A stretch of 36,991 bases of DNA from CAYYVJ01 sp964475115 (lineage in GTDB: Bacteria; Bacillota; Clostridia; Lachnospirales; Lachnospiraceae): positions 1-36,991 of the forward strand of contig CAYYVJ010000011.1 of assembly GCA_964475115.1 (NCBI GenBank). Reading direction: 5' to 3'. A program made the position numbers and the translations under genes. A model generated the notes under the pieces. The model did not search any database and was not told the DNA's origin. It saw only the letters and a list, made by a program, of their open reading frames with translations. This document shows positions 25,609 through 33,491 of this stretch, one piece after another (position 1 is the first letter of the stretch; each line of letters starts with the position of its first letter).

Positions 25609-26955
25609 CTAAAATTGACCATTTAAAGCTGTAAACCCATCTTCAATAGTAGGTGGAATCGTAATACTAAAATCTTCGAACAGTGACAATTGCTTAAATG
25701 ATTTCTTATCTTCTAATTCCCAAAGCTTCTTTCTATCATCATAGATTAAATGATTGGTGATAGCATTTTCTTCAATTTTTGTTTTGTACATCATCTTACC
25801 CATACAGGTAATAAAGTAAACTGCTCTTTTTAATACTACGCCCATTCGCTTGATATCATCAAAATTAAGCTTTGCAGTTCTTCTAGCTTGTACAATTCTT
25901 TTTGCAGACTTCACCCCTATACCCGGGACTCTAAGTAGAGTATAGTAATCTGCTTTGTTTATTTCCACTGGAAAATTTTCTAAGTGTCTTACAGCCCAAT
26001 CACATTTAGGATCTAAAAACACATTAAAATTCGGTCTCTCCTCTGTTAATAATTCATTTGCTGAAAACCCATAAAAGCGAAGCAACCAATCCGCTTGATA
26101 AAGTCGATGTTCTCTTAATAAAGGAGGTCCATCAGGCAATGCTGGTAAATCATTATCTTTATTCACCGCAACAAAGGCTGAATAAAACACTCTCTTTAAA
26201 TCATAATTGTTATAAAGTGCTTCAGCAACTGAAACAATCTGGAAATCACTTTCAGGAGTAGCTCCTATAATCATTTGGGTGCTTTGACCTGCTGGAACAA
26301 ATTTAGGTGCTTGTCTATATACCATCAATTCATTCTTACTGGCGGTAATTCCAGTTTGAATCTGTCTTATGGGTTTTAATATGGTATTTCTATTCTTATG
26401 TGGTGCCAACTTCCTAAGTCCGTCTGCTGTAGGAAGTTCAAGGTTAACACTCATTCTATCTGCTAGGAAACCAACTTTTTCTATAAGTGTAGGATCAGCA
26501 CCTGGAATCGCTTTTACATGGATATAACCCATGAAATGATATTCTCTTCTTAGTTTGCTTAAGGCTTGATACATTAACTCCATGGTATGATTTGGACTTT
26601 CAATAATTCCAGAACTCAAAAATAGACCTTCAATATAATTCCTTCTATAAAATTCCATAGTAAGGGTGACCACTTCGTCAGGTGTAAATGCCGTCCGTGG
26701 TACATCATTTGAAGATCTATTTATGCAGTACTTACAATCAAAGATACATTGATTCGTAAGTAAGATTTTTAATAATGAGATGCATCTTCCATCTACTGCA
26801 AAGCTATGACAAATACCACAAGCAGATGAGTTTCCCAAGGCTCCTTTTACACCTTTTCTGTCAACTCCACTGGAGGTACATGCCACATCATATTTAGCAG
26901 CATCTGATAAGATTTCTAACTTTTTTTCAATCGATAAATTTTCCTGTATCATCAT
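25609..26955 (-). CDS. Putative DNA modification/repair radical SAM protein (TIGR03916-type)
   Basis: 448 residues. Additional cysteines near the N-terminus ('SSACGICHSFAVDGRC') precede the radical SAM cluster motif CxxxCxxC (C70, C74, C77 in 'CIFDCKYC'). A helix-hairpin-helix, 'LLRVPGIGVKSAKRIVQARR', lies near residue 345 and implies contact with DNA. The family is predicted, not shown, to modify or repair DNA. ATG at 26955 or the next ATG is used, after GGGGGTGAT. First gene of the pair, with an extended -10 promoter and a LexA-like box upstream. Confidence 0.88.
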   Translation of the reverse strand: MMIQENLSIEKKLEILSDAAKYDVACTSSGVDRKGVKGALGNSSACGICHSFAVDGRCISLLKILLTNQCIFDCKYCINRSSNDVPRTAFTPDEVVTLTMEFYRRNYIEGLFLSSGIIESPNHTMELMYQALSKLRREYHFMGYIHVKAIPGADPTLIEKVGFLADRMSVNLELPTADGLRKLAPHKNRNTILKPIRQIQTGITASKNELMVYRQAPKFVPAGQSTQMIIGATPESDFQIVSVAEALYNNYDLKRVFYSAFVAVNKDNDLPALPDGPPLLREHRLYQADWLLRFYGFSANELLTEERPNFNVFLDPKCDWAVRHLENFPVEINKADYYTLLRVPGIGVKSAKRIVQARRTAKLNFDDIKRMGVVLKRAVYFITCMGKMMYKTKIEENAITNHLIYDDRKKLWELEDKKSFKQLSLFEDFSITIPPTIEDGFTALNGQF

Positions 26956-26985
26956 CCTTATCACCCCCGCACATATGTTTGCTTT

Positions 26986-27014
26986 ATTATAGCATAACTA
27001 CTTTTCATAAGCAA
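26986..27014 (-). promoter_or_regulatory. Promoter of the radical SAM/DUF4130 operon
   Basis: Minus-strand TG-C-TATAAT (perfect extended -10; hexamer at 26986-26991), 17 bases from TTGCTT (27009-27014). Confidence 0.7.
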
Positions 27015-27022
27015 GGGTTTTC

Positions 27023-27036
27023 CGAACAAACATTCG
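27023..27036. promoter_or_regulatory. LexA/DinR-like SOS box
   Basis: CGAACAAACATTCG differs at one position from the Firmicute LexA consensus (CGAACRNRYGTTYC; the G of GTT is A here). It lies 8 bases upstream of the -35 of the radical SAM/DUF4130 operon. It also lies 10 bases beyond the gapN stop, where it has no role for gapN. Confidence 0.6.
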
Positions 27037-27046
27037 TTTTTTTTAT

Positions 27047-28504
27047 TTAATCTTCATACAAATTTACTGTAATCGCTTTATGTCTTGTCATCGCTTCGAT
27101 TGAATATCTTACACCTTGTGTTCCCATTCCTGAGGCCTTTACTCCAAGGAAAGGGAAATGATCTGGTCCTCTTTCAGTCTTGTTATTAATTTGTACTGTT
27201 CCTACTTCAATTCGATTTGCAACATAAAAAGCAGAATTAATATCATTTGTAAATACAGAGGATTGTAATCCATATTCTGATTTATTTGCTATCTCTATTG
27301 CTTCATCTACATTTTTAATACGAATAATTGGCAAAACAGGAGCAAAAGGTTCTTTCCATGCCAACTCCATTTCAGCAGTTACATTGTCAAATAAAGTTGG
27401 ATAGATAAGATTTCCTTCACGCTTATTTCCAACAATTAACTTTGCTCCCTTTGCAATCGCATCATCAATTAAAGACTGTGCAAAATCTGCTGATTTGCTG
27501 TCGATTAAAGGAGTAATGATTGCATTCTCCCTTGGGTCTCCTACTTTTAATTTCTTGATACGTTCCTCGACCATTTTTGTTAATTTATCTGCTACTTCTT
27601 CTACTACCAGAATACGTTTTACTGCTGTACAACGTTGTCCTGAATAAGAAAATGCTCCATCTACAATGTTATTGGCTGCAAACTCTAAGTCAGCATCTGC
27701 TAGAACAATTGCAGCATCTTTTCCACCAAGTTCTAACATTAAAGGTGTCATATGTGCTATTTCTGATATATGTTTACCTACTTCTGTACTTCCAGTGAAA
27801 TTAATAAAGTTAATTCCATCATGAGTTACAATATAATCCCCGATTTCACTACCTCTTCCAGTGACAGAGTTAATAACGCCTTTTGGTATTCCCGCATCAT
27901 GCATAGCTTCAACTAAATAAAGTGCACTGATTGCTCCTTGAGTAGCTGGCTTTAATATAACCGTGTTTCCACCCATTAGTGCAGGTGCAATTTTTGAAAC
28001 GGATAAGTTTACTGGATAGTTAAAAGGTGAAATAGCAAGAACAGTACCAAGTGGAACCCTTCTTACATAAGATATTTTATTTCTTGAACCTCCAGGAAAG
28101 TTTTCTCCATTTACAGCTACTCCTTCCAAACTTTTTCCAGAATCTGCTGTAAACCTTAGAAAATCAGCTGTTCTCTTTACCTCTGAAATTGCAGATTTCT
28201 TATCTTTTGCAATCTCCATCATAATAACATTAGCAATCTCATCTACTCTTTCTTCAAGTATTGCCGCTGCTTTATACAATAAGTTTGCCTTTTCATATAT
28301 GGGAACCTTTGCCCACTCAACCAAACTTTCCTTCGTTACTTCTATTATGTGATCCACGTCTTCTTTTGAAATGGATTGTACCTTTCCAATTAAAGAACCA
28401 TCTACTGGAGAAGAAATAGTTATTAACTTGCCAGATTTTGATTCTACCCACTCTCCATTTACAAGATTTCTGTACACTTTATTTTCATCGCATATTTGTG
28501 ACAT
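27047..28504 (-). CDS. gapN: NADP-dependent glyceraldehyde-3-phosphate dehydrogenase, non-phosphorylating
   Basis: Aldehyde dehydrogenase superfamily, 485 residues. It oxidises glyceraldehyde-3-phosphate straight to 3-phosphoglycerate and makes NADPH, bypassing one ATP-yielding step. Catalytic Cys292 lies in 'YSGQRCTAVKR', Glu258 in 'LELGGKDA', and the cofactor-site 'FTGSTEVGK' near 236-244. The 'GQRCTAVKR' form is typical of GapN rather than of general aldehyde dehydrogenases. Divergent from korAB, with promoters that overlap. Single gene. Confidence 0.92.
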   Translation of the reverse strand: MSQICDENKVYRNLVNGEWVESKSGKLITISSPVDGSLIGKVQSISKEDVDHIIEVTKESLVEWAKVPIYEKANLLYKAAAILEERVDEIANVIMMEIAKDKKSAISEVKRTADFLRFTADSGKSLEGVAVNGENFPGGSRNKISYVRRVPLGTVLAISPFNYPVNLSVSKIAPALMGGNTVILKPATQGAISALYLVEAMHDAGIPKGVINSVTGRGSEIGDYIVTHDGINFINFTGSTEVGKHISEIAHMTPLMLELGGKDAAIVLADADLEFAANNIVDGAFSYSGQRCTAVKRILVVEEVADKLTKMVEERIKKLKVGDPRENAIITPLIDSKSADFAQSLIDDAIAKGAKLIVGNKREGNLIYPTLFDNVTAEMELAWKEPFAPVLPIIRIKNVDEAIEIANKSEYGLQSSVFTNDINSAFYVANRIEVGTVQINNKTERGPDHFPFLGVKASGMGTQGVRYSIEAMTRHKAITVNLYED

Positions 28505-28538
28505 TAAATCCCTTCTTTCTTATAGAATTTGTTAATCA

Positions 28539-28566
28539 TATATATACCTATTAATCATTTTGACAA
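28539..28566 (-). promoter_or_regulatory. Promoter of gapN
   Basis: Minus-strand TTGTCA (28561-28566), 16 bases, TATATA (28539-28544). The -35 shares its bases with the opposite korA promoter. Confidence 0.5.
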
Positions 28567-28587
28567 ATAGCTAATATTCATTATACA
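28560..28587 (+). promoter_or_regulatory. Upstream promoter (P1) of korAB
   Basis: Perfect -35 TTGACA (28560-28565), 16 bases, TATACA (28582-28587). Overlaps the gapN -35 on the other strand by five bases. Confidence 0.5.
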
Positions 28588-28631
28588 GAAGTAATTTTAT
28601 TTTTGCAATCTATCTATTAAAAATATTCTCC

Positions 28632-28660
28632 TTGTGTAAATTGTCAGAATTTAATATAAT
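28632..28660 (+). promoter_or_regulatory. Downstream promoter (P2) of korAB
   Basis: TTGTGT (28632-28637), 17 bases, perfect TATAAT (28655-28660), about 45 bases before the ATG. Confidence 0.55.
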
Positions 28661-28705
28661 TATAATGAAGTCTAAAGATTATAACTAAAAAAAGGAGGAA
28701 TTCTA

Positions 28706-30373
28706 ATGTACAATATTTTGATTGGCGGAGAAGCTGGACAAGGAATCGAAACTACAGCTACTGTGCTAGAGAAATTACTTAAAGCTTCCGGTTATTTCGT
28801 CTATGCCACAAGAGATTTTATGTCCCGTGTTCGCGGAGGTCATAACTTCACCTTAATTCGTTTTGGAACTGAAAACATTTCATCACATAGCGATATCCTT
28901 AATGGTATTATCGCTCTAAACGACGAGACCGTCGAACTACATAAAAACAAACTTTTAGGTGATGGCTTTATTCTTTGTGATAGCTCCTTATCAACAAATG
29001 ACCCAAAAGCAATCAAATTAGATATGAATATTATGGCTAAAGAAATTGGAAATCCAAGAGTAACGGGTAGTATTGCTGTGGGAGCAATTACAAAACTTTT
29101 CTCACTTAATCCATCTTACATTTCAGACGCCATTAAAACATCAGTAAAATCACAATATTTTGATATTAATGTTAAAGCAGCCACCTTAGGATATAATAAA
29201 GTTGATTCTAGATTTCCTCATGTTGAAGGTGACTTTTCTAATTGGATGACTATTTCTGGAAGTAAATCTCTTGCACTTGGAGCAATTGCTGCTGGTGTAA
29301 ACTTTTACTCTGCTTATCCTATGTCACCATCTACAGCGGTTATGGAATATCTAGCAGATAAAAGTATTGAAACAGATACCCTTGTAGAACAAGCAGAGGA
29401 TGAAATTGCTGCTATTAACATGGCAATTGGTGCTTCCTATGCTGGCGCACGCGCAATGACCGGTACCTCTGGTGGTGGTTTCTGCTTGAAAGTAGAAGCT
29501 TTAGGACTATCAGGTATTGCTGAGATCCCTCTGGTGGTAGTAAATGTTCAAAGACCAGGTCCTGCTACTGGATTGCCTACTCGTACAGAGCAAAGTGATT
29601 TAAAATTTGTTATTTCAGCATCTCAAGGCGAATTTCCAAGAATGGTAATCGCAGTAAGAACTCATGAAGATGCCTTTTATCAAGCGATTCGTGCTTTTCA
29701 TCTTGCTGAAAAATATCAAATACCTGTCATTATTTTAAGTGATCAATATCTTGGAGATTCAACTTCTACTGTAAAACCATTTGATTTATCTAATATAGTA
29801 GTAGCTGAGCATGCTAATGCAAATGAAATCTCTGGTGAATACTTAAGATATCGATTGACAGAAGATGGCATCTCTCCTCGTTTAATTCCAGGTAAATCAA
29901 AACATTTTGTTACAGCTGACAGTGATGAGCATGATGAATATGGATGGATTACAGAATCTAGTGAAGTTCGTATAAAAATGATGGATAAACGTATGAAGAA
30001 ACTAGAAAAACTAAAGGAAGAATTAATTGAACCCGAATTATTAGGTTCTAAGAACCCTGAAACACTATTTGTAGCGTGGGGTTCTACCTATGGACCTGTT
30101 TTAGAAGCTGTCACTTTATTAAACAAAAAAGAAGAAGGTAAATATGGAGCTTTGGTTTTTGGAGATGTCTATCCATTACCCCAAAAATTATTGAAGAAAC
30201 ATGCAAGTAGCTCTAAACGTATTATAAACATAGAACAAAATGCTACTGGCCAACTAGCTGATTTAATTCGCGAGCAAACGGGTATAAGTTGCAATTCTAG
30301 CATTTTGAAATACGATGGACGTCAAATTTCTGGTGAGGAAATTGTAGAAGCAGTTCTGAAGGGAGGAAAATAG
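28706..30373 (+). CDS. korA: 2-oxoacid:ferredoxin oxidoreductase, fused gamma-alpha subunit
   Basis: 555 residues. The N-terminal gamma-type domain opens with 'GGEAGQGIETTATVLEKLL' and has 'RDFMSRVRGGHNFTLIRFG'. The alpha domain follows from about 190 with 'YPMSPSTAVMEYLADKS', 'AMTGTSGGGFCLK' and 'VVVNVQRPGPATGLPTRTEQ'. It should decarboxylate a 2-oxoacid, probably 2-oxoglutarate, and pass electrons to ferredoxin together with the beta subunit next door. No ferredoxin-like subunit gene is present. A strong AAAGGAGG precedes the ATG. The substrate is inferred from the family; a pyruvate or branched-chain oxoacid enzyme is not excluded. Confidence 0.88.
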   Translation: MYNILIGGEAGQGIETTATVLEKLLKASGYFVYATRDFMSRVRGGHNFTLIRFGTENISSHSDILNGIIALNDETVELHKNKLLGDGFILCDSSLSTNDPKAIKLDMNIMAKEIGNPRVTGSIAVGAITKLFSLNPSYISDAIKTSVKSQYFDINVKAATLGYNKVDSRFPHVEGDFSNWMTISGSKSLALGAIAAGVNFYSAYPMSPSTAVMEYLADKSIETDTLVEQAEDEIAAINMAIGASYAGARAMTGTSGGGFCLKVEALGLSGIAEIPLVVVNVQRPGPATGLPTRTEQSDLKFVISASQGEFPRMVIAVRTHEDAFYQAIRAFHLAEKYQIPVIILSDQYLGDSTSTVKPFDLSNIVVAEHANANEISGEYLRYRLTEDGISPRLIPGKSKHFVTADSDEHDEYGWITESSEVRIKMMDKRMKKLEKLKEELIEPELLGSKNPETLFVAWGSTYGPVLEAVTLLNKKEEGKYGALVFGDVYPLPQKLLKKHASSSKRIINIEQNATGQLADLIREQTGISCNSSILKYDGRQISGEEIVEAVLKGGK

Positions 30374-31225
30374 ATGAGCACAAATACATTTAATACATTT
30401 GAAACAGCATGGTGCCCTGGATGTGGTAATTTTAATATTCTAGCTAGTTTAAAGGCAGCACTTGAAGAATTAGGAAAAGACCCTTATGAAGTGCTTATGG
30501 TAGCAGGTATTGGCCAAGCTGCTAAAACACCTCAATACATTAGTGCTAATAGTTTTTGTGGACTACACGGTCGTTCATTACCTGCTGCTGTAGCAGCAAA
30601 AATGGCCAATGAAGATTTAACTGTTATTGTAAATACAGGTGATGGTGATTCATACGGTGAAGGTGGAAATCATTTTATACATAATATTCGTAGAAATGTA
30701 AATATTACACACTTTGTTCATGATAATCAAATTTACGGACTTACAAAAGGCCAAGCTTCTCCCACTTCAAGCGAAGGTCATGTTACAGATATCCAGACTA
30801 CAGGTAGCAACAATACTCCTCTTAACCCTCTCCTTATGTCTATCGCTGCTGGAGCAGGGTTTGTGGCAAGAGCTTTTAGTGGTGATAAGAAACACTTGAT
30901 TTCTATTATGAAACAGGCGATTGAATATGATGGTTATGCAATTGTAGATATCTTTCAACCATGTATCAGTTTTAATAAAATAAACACTTTTAGCTACTAT
31001 AAAGAAAGAGTATATCAGCTAGAAGATGATTATGATCCTACGAATAAGCTTGCAGCTATGGAAAAATCCATGGAATCTGGCGATAGATTACCAATTGGTG
31101 TGATTTATCAAGAAAAGAAACCTAGCTTTCATCAAAAAAATTCAATTTTATCAAAAGGCACACCTTTAGTAGATAAAAAAAGAGACCTTAATCAAGTTAG
31201 GAAATTAATAGAAGAATTTATTTAA
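30374..31225 (+). CDS. korB: 2-oxoacid:ferredoxin oxidoreductase, beta subunit
   Basis: 283 residues, starting directly after the korA stop (TAG-ATG), with GGGAGG inside the end of korA. The thiamine-diphosphate-binding part is clear: 'WCPGCGNFNILASLKAAL' (13-30), 'GDGDSYGEGGNHFIHNIRRN' (about 92-111) and 'DNQIYGLTKGQASPTS'. It forms the active enzyme with KorA. No terminator was seen after the stop, so read-through into the superoxide dismutase-like gene 72 bases on is possible. Confidence 0.9.
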   Translation: MSTNTFNTFETAWCPGCGNFNILASLKAALEELGKDPYEVLMVAGIGQAAKTPQYISANSFCGLHGRSLPAAVAAKMANEDLTVIVNTGDGDSYGEGGNHFIHNIRRNVNITHFVHDNQIYGLTKGQASPTSSEGHVTDIQTTGSNNTPLNPLLMSIAAGAGFVARAFSGDKKHLISIMKQAIEYDGYAIVDIFQPCISFNKINTFSYYKERVYQLEDDYDPTNKLAAMEKSMESGDRLPIGVIYQEKKPSFHQKNSILSKGTPLVDKKRDLNQVRKLIEEFI

Positions 31226-31270
31226 ATATTATATAAAATGTATCATTAAGGAAAAAGGCACGTATATTGT

Positions 31271-31283
31271 AAGAACAGTTCTT
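31271..31283. promoter_or_regulatory. 13-bp palindrome upstream of the superoxide dismutase-like gene
   Basis: AAGAACAGTTCTT, a perfect palindrome around a central A, just before the ribosome site. It could be an operator. Its half-site spacing is wrong for LexA. Function unknown. Confidence 0.35.
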
Positions 31284-31297
31284 TTTGGGAGAAAGTA

Positions 31298-31891
31298 ATG
31301 AAGCTAGAGAAAATGAATTTCCAATATTCAAGCCAGATTTTTGTTGTTAACAGACCACAGTTTGAAGCACATATACGATTATATGAGGGATATATTAAAA
31401 AAATCAATGAAATTGATAGTAAGTTAAATAATAATCCAAATAGAGAAGAATCGAATTCTACTTATAGTCTCTATCGTGGTTTGAAAAGAGGGGAAAGTTA
31501 TTCTATTGATGGTGCTATCCTTCATGAGCTATATTTTTCTAATATCGGTGGTAGTGTAAAGAATCCTAATGATATGATTACTATGAACTTAAATGAATGT
31601 TTTAATAGTTTCGAACAATGGAGTGATGACTTTATAGCAACTGCCAAAGCAAGCAGAGGTTGGGCAATCTTATGCTATGATCAAAGGTCTAAAATTTTAC
31701 GTAATATTAGCTTAGATGCTCATGATCTAGGAAATGTAACTTATTCCTATCCTATTATCGTCTTGGATATGTATGAGCATGCTTATTTCTTGCAATATGC
31801 AGACAACAAAGAAGAATATATCAATCAATTTATGAAAAATATTAATTGGGAAATTGTTGAAAGAAGAATGAGCTTATTGAATAATTTATGA
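31298..31891 (+). CDS. Fe/Mn superoxide dismutase-like protein
   Basis: 197 residues, the normal length of Fe/Mn superoxide dismutases. The C-terminal domain is recognisable: 'FNSFEQWSDDFIATAKASRG', 'GWAILCYDQRSKILRNI' and 'VLDMYEHAYFLQY'. The metal ligands can be placed: His25 ('FEAHIRLYEGY'), His76 ('ILHELYFSNIGG'), Asp157 and His161 (DMYEH, against the usual DxWEH). It is divergent from textbook enzymes, so activity and metal are open. GGGAG precedes the ATG. A 13-bp palindrome lies 15 bases upstream. The 49-codon gene follows after 33 bases. Confidence 0.8.
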   Translation: MKLEKMNFQYSSQIFVVNRPQFEAHIRLYEGYIKKINEIDSKLNNNPNREESNSTYSLYRGLKRGESYSIDGAILHELYFSNIGGSVKNPNDMITMNLNECFNSFEQWSDDFIATAKASRGWAILCYDQRSKILRNISLDAHDLGNVTYSYPIIVLDMYEHAYFLQYADNKEEYINQFMKNINWEIVERRMSLLNNL

Positions 31892-31924
31892 AGCTTTTTA
31901 CCATAATATCTTTGAGGTGATATT

Positions 31925-32074
31925 ATGTCATATGTAGCTCCAGCAATTAAGGGAAAATTCGAATCCCTTCCCATTGAACTTAAGAATGCAATTTTAAAAC
32001 GGGGTGTAACATTAAATACACTCCAAGATCTCATCAATGTTCTAGAAAAAATTGTAAATGAAGCAGAGGAATAA
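31925..32074 (+). CDS. Small 49-residue protein of unknown function
   Basis: ATG at 31925 with GAGGTGATATT just upstream, running to TAA at 32074. It begins 'MSYVAPAIKGKFESLPIELK', continues 'NAILKRGVTLNTLQDLINVL' and ends 'EKIVNEAEE'. The pattern of charged and hydrophobic residues suggests two or three short helices; no domain is recognised. It is 33 bases after the superoxide dismutase-like gene on the same strand, so probably co-transcribed. Its stop codon lies in the loop of the terminator hairpin. The ribosome site and ordered codon use favour a real gene. Confidence 0.7.
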   Translation: MSYVAPAIKGKFESLPIELKNAILKRGVTLNTLQDLINVLEKIVNEAEE

Positions 32075-32093
32075 CATTCTCTGCTTCATTTAC
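32054..32093. terminator. Bidirectional terminator between the 49-codon gene and trpF
   Basis: Perfect 15-bp arms (32054-32068 and 32079-32093, GTAAATGAAGCAGAG and its complement) around a 10-base loop holding the TAA of the small gene. A TTCTTTT tail follows on plus and AATTTTTTC on minus. Confidence 0.9.
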
Positions 32094-32098
32094 TTCTT

Positions 32099-32710
32099 TT
32101 AAAGGTTACGAATTATTTCAATTATCTCTCTTATTTTAAATTCATCTTTCATATCATCCGTTTCTACTCCACTGCTGATATCTACACCATACGGTTGATT
32201 CCACTTAATTGCATTTAAAATATTTTCTCGAGTCAATCCTCCAGCTAAAAAATAAGGCTTGGTTAAATTTGGTATCAAGGAATGATCAAATGCAATTCCA
32301 CTTCCACCATAATGTTCTTTTTGATAGGAGTCTAAGAGCAAATAATCGCTTGATAAACTTTCCGTATAAATGATATCATCTCTTGATTGAACCGATACTG
32401 CTTTTATAATGGGGCGATCGATATGTCGTCTTAAGTCTTTCACATATTCTTCCGTTTCATCACCATGAAGCTGTACTATATCAACAATGCAATCATTTAC
32501 TATTTGGGTAATCGTCTCAATTTGTTCATTTACAAATACTCCTACCGACTTTATATCAGGATGAAGCCTTTCTTTTAAGAATTTAGCTTTCTCAGATGTC
32601 ACCTGCCTTTTACTCTTTGCAAACACAAATCCGATATAATCCGGTTTCCATCTGTTCACCGCTTCCATATCTTGAATTTTAGTTAATCCACATATTTTAA
32701 TTTGTGTCAT
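32099..32710 (-). CDS. trpF: Phosphoribosylanthranilate isomerase
   Basis: 203 residues, a TIM barrel that isomerises phosphoribosylanthranilate in tryptophan synthesis. 'IKICGLTKIQDMEAV' at the N-terminus carries the catalytic Cys, 'PDYIGFVFAKSKRQV' follows, 'VQLHGDE' is mid-protein, and 'FLAGGLTRENI' and 'GVDISSGVE' form the phosphate site. Last gene of this trp operon; its start is one base after the trpC stop. A terminator follows directly, so trpB and trpA are not downstream. Confidence 0.96.
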   Translation of the reverse strand: MTQIKICGLTKIQDMEAVNRWKPDYIGFVFAKSKRQVTSEKAKFLKERLHPDIKSVGVFVNEQIETITQIVNDCIVDIVQLHGDETEEYVKDLRRHIDRPIIKAVSVQSRDDIIYTESLSSDYLLLDSYQKEHYGGSGIAFDHSLIPNLTKPYFLAGGLTRENILNAIKWNQPYGVDISSGVETDDMKDEFKIREIIEIIRNL

Positions 32711-32711
32711 C

Positions 32712-33491
32712 TCATAACCCTCTCAGTTGACTAAGTATCTTTCCTTTATCTTTGCTTTTCATAAGTGTTTCACCTATTAGCACTCCATTTACATTAGCAT
32801 CTCGAAGGAGCTCTATATCTTCTGCTGTTTTGATACCACTTTCAGCAACAAACAAAATATTGTTTGGAACACTTTTTCTTAAACGAATACTATTCTTAAT
32901 GTTCACAGTAAAGTCTTTTAAATTTCTATTATTAACCCCAATTATTCTAGCTTCTGCTTTTAGTGCGGAAGTAATTTCTTCTTCATCATGTACCTCAACT
33001 AATGCTGATATTCCCAATGCATCACAGATTGAACTATATCTTTTTATTGTATTTGTATCTAATAAGGAACAGATTAGAAGAACGGCTGATGCACCAAGGG
33101 TTTTTGCCTCATATATCTGATACTCATCTATTACAAAATCTTTCCGAAGTAATGGAATAGAAACCTCCTTCTCTATTTCTATCAGGTAGTTATCATTTCC
33201 CATAAAATAATCAGGTTCCGTAAGTACTGAGATTGCGGCCGCACCTGCCCTTTCATACTCTTTTGCAATATTTAGATATTGAAAATCTTTTGCAATTAAT
33301 CCTTTTGAAGGAGAGGCTTTTTTAACTTCACATATAAAGTTTATATCATTTTGCTTAAGAGCCTTTTCAAAGGAAAAAGCTTTATTCGAACTTATTTTTT
33401 TAGCTTTATCTTTCATTTCTTCTAGGGAAACTTCCATTTTCCTCTTATCCACTCTAACTTTAGTCGAAGCTGCAATTTCATCTAATATCAT
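32712..33491 (-). CDS. trpC: Indole-3-glycerol phosphate synthase
   Basis: 259 residues, a TIM barrel that closes the indole ring. 'FICEVKKASPSKGLI' (about 51-65) carries the catalytic Lys, then 'AAAISVLTEPDYFMG', 'PLLRKDFVIDEYQIYEA', 'IIGVNNRNLKDFTV' and 'FVAESGI'. It overlaps the trpD stop by four bases (ATGA), so it is translationally coupled. Confidence 0.97.
   Translation of the reverse strand: MILDEIAASTKVRVDKRKMEVSLEEMKDKAKKISSNKAFSFEKALKQNDINFICEVKKASPSKGLIAKDFQYLNIAKEYERAGAAAISVLTEPDYFMGNDNYLIEIEKEVSIPLLRKDFVIDEYQIYEAKTLGASAVLLICSLLDTNTIKRYSSICDALGISALVEVHDEEEITSALKAEARIIGVNNRNLKDFTVNIKNSIRLRKSVPNNILFVAESGIKTAEDIELLRDANVNGVLIGETLMKSKDKGKILSQLRGL

Noticed and set aside
31271..31283. 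LexA site before the superoxide dismutase-like gene
   Set aside because: GAAC and GTTC half-sites are separated by one base rather than four, so it does not fit LexA; kept only as an unassigned palindrome.
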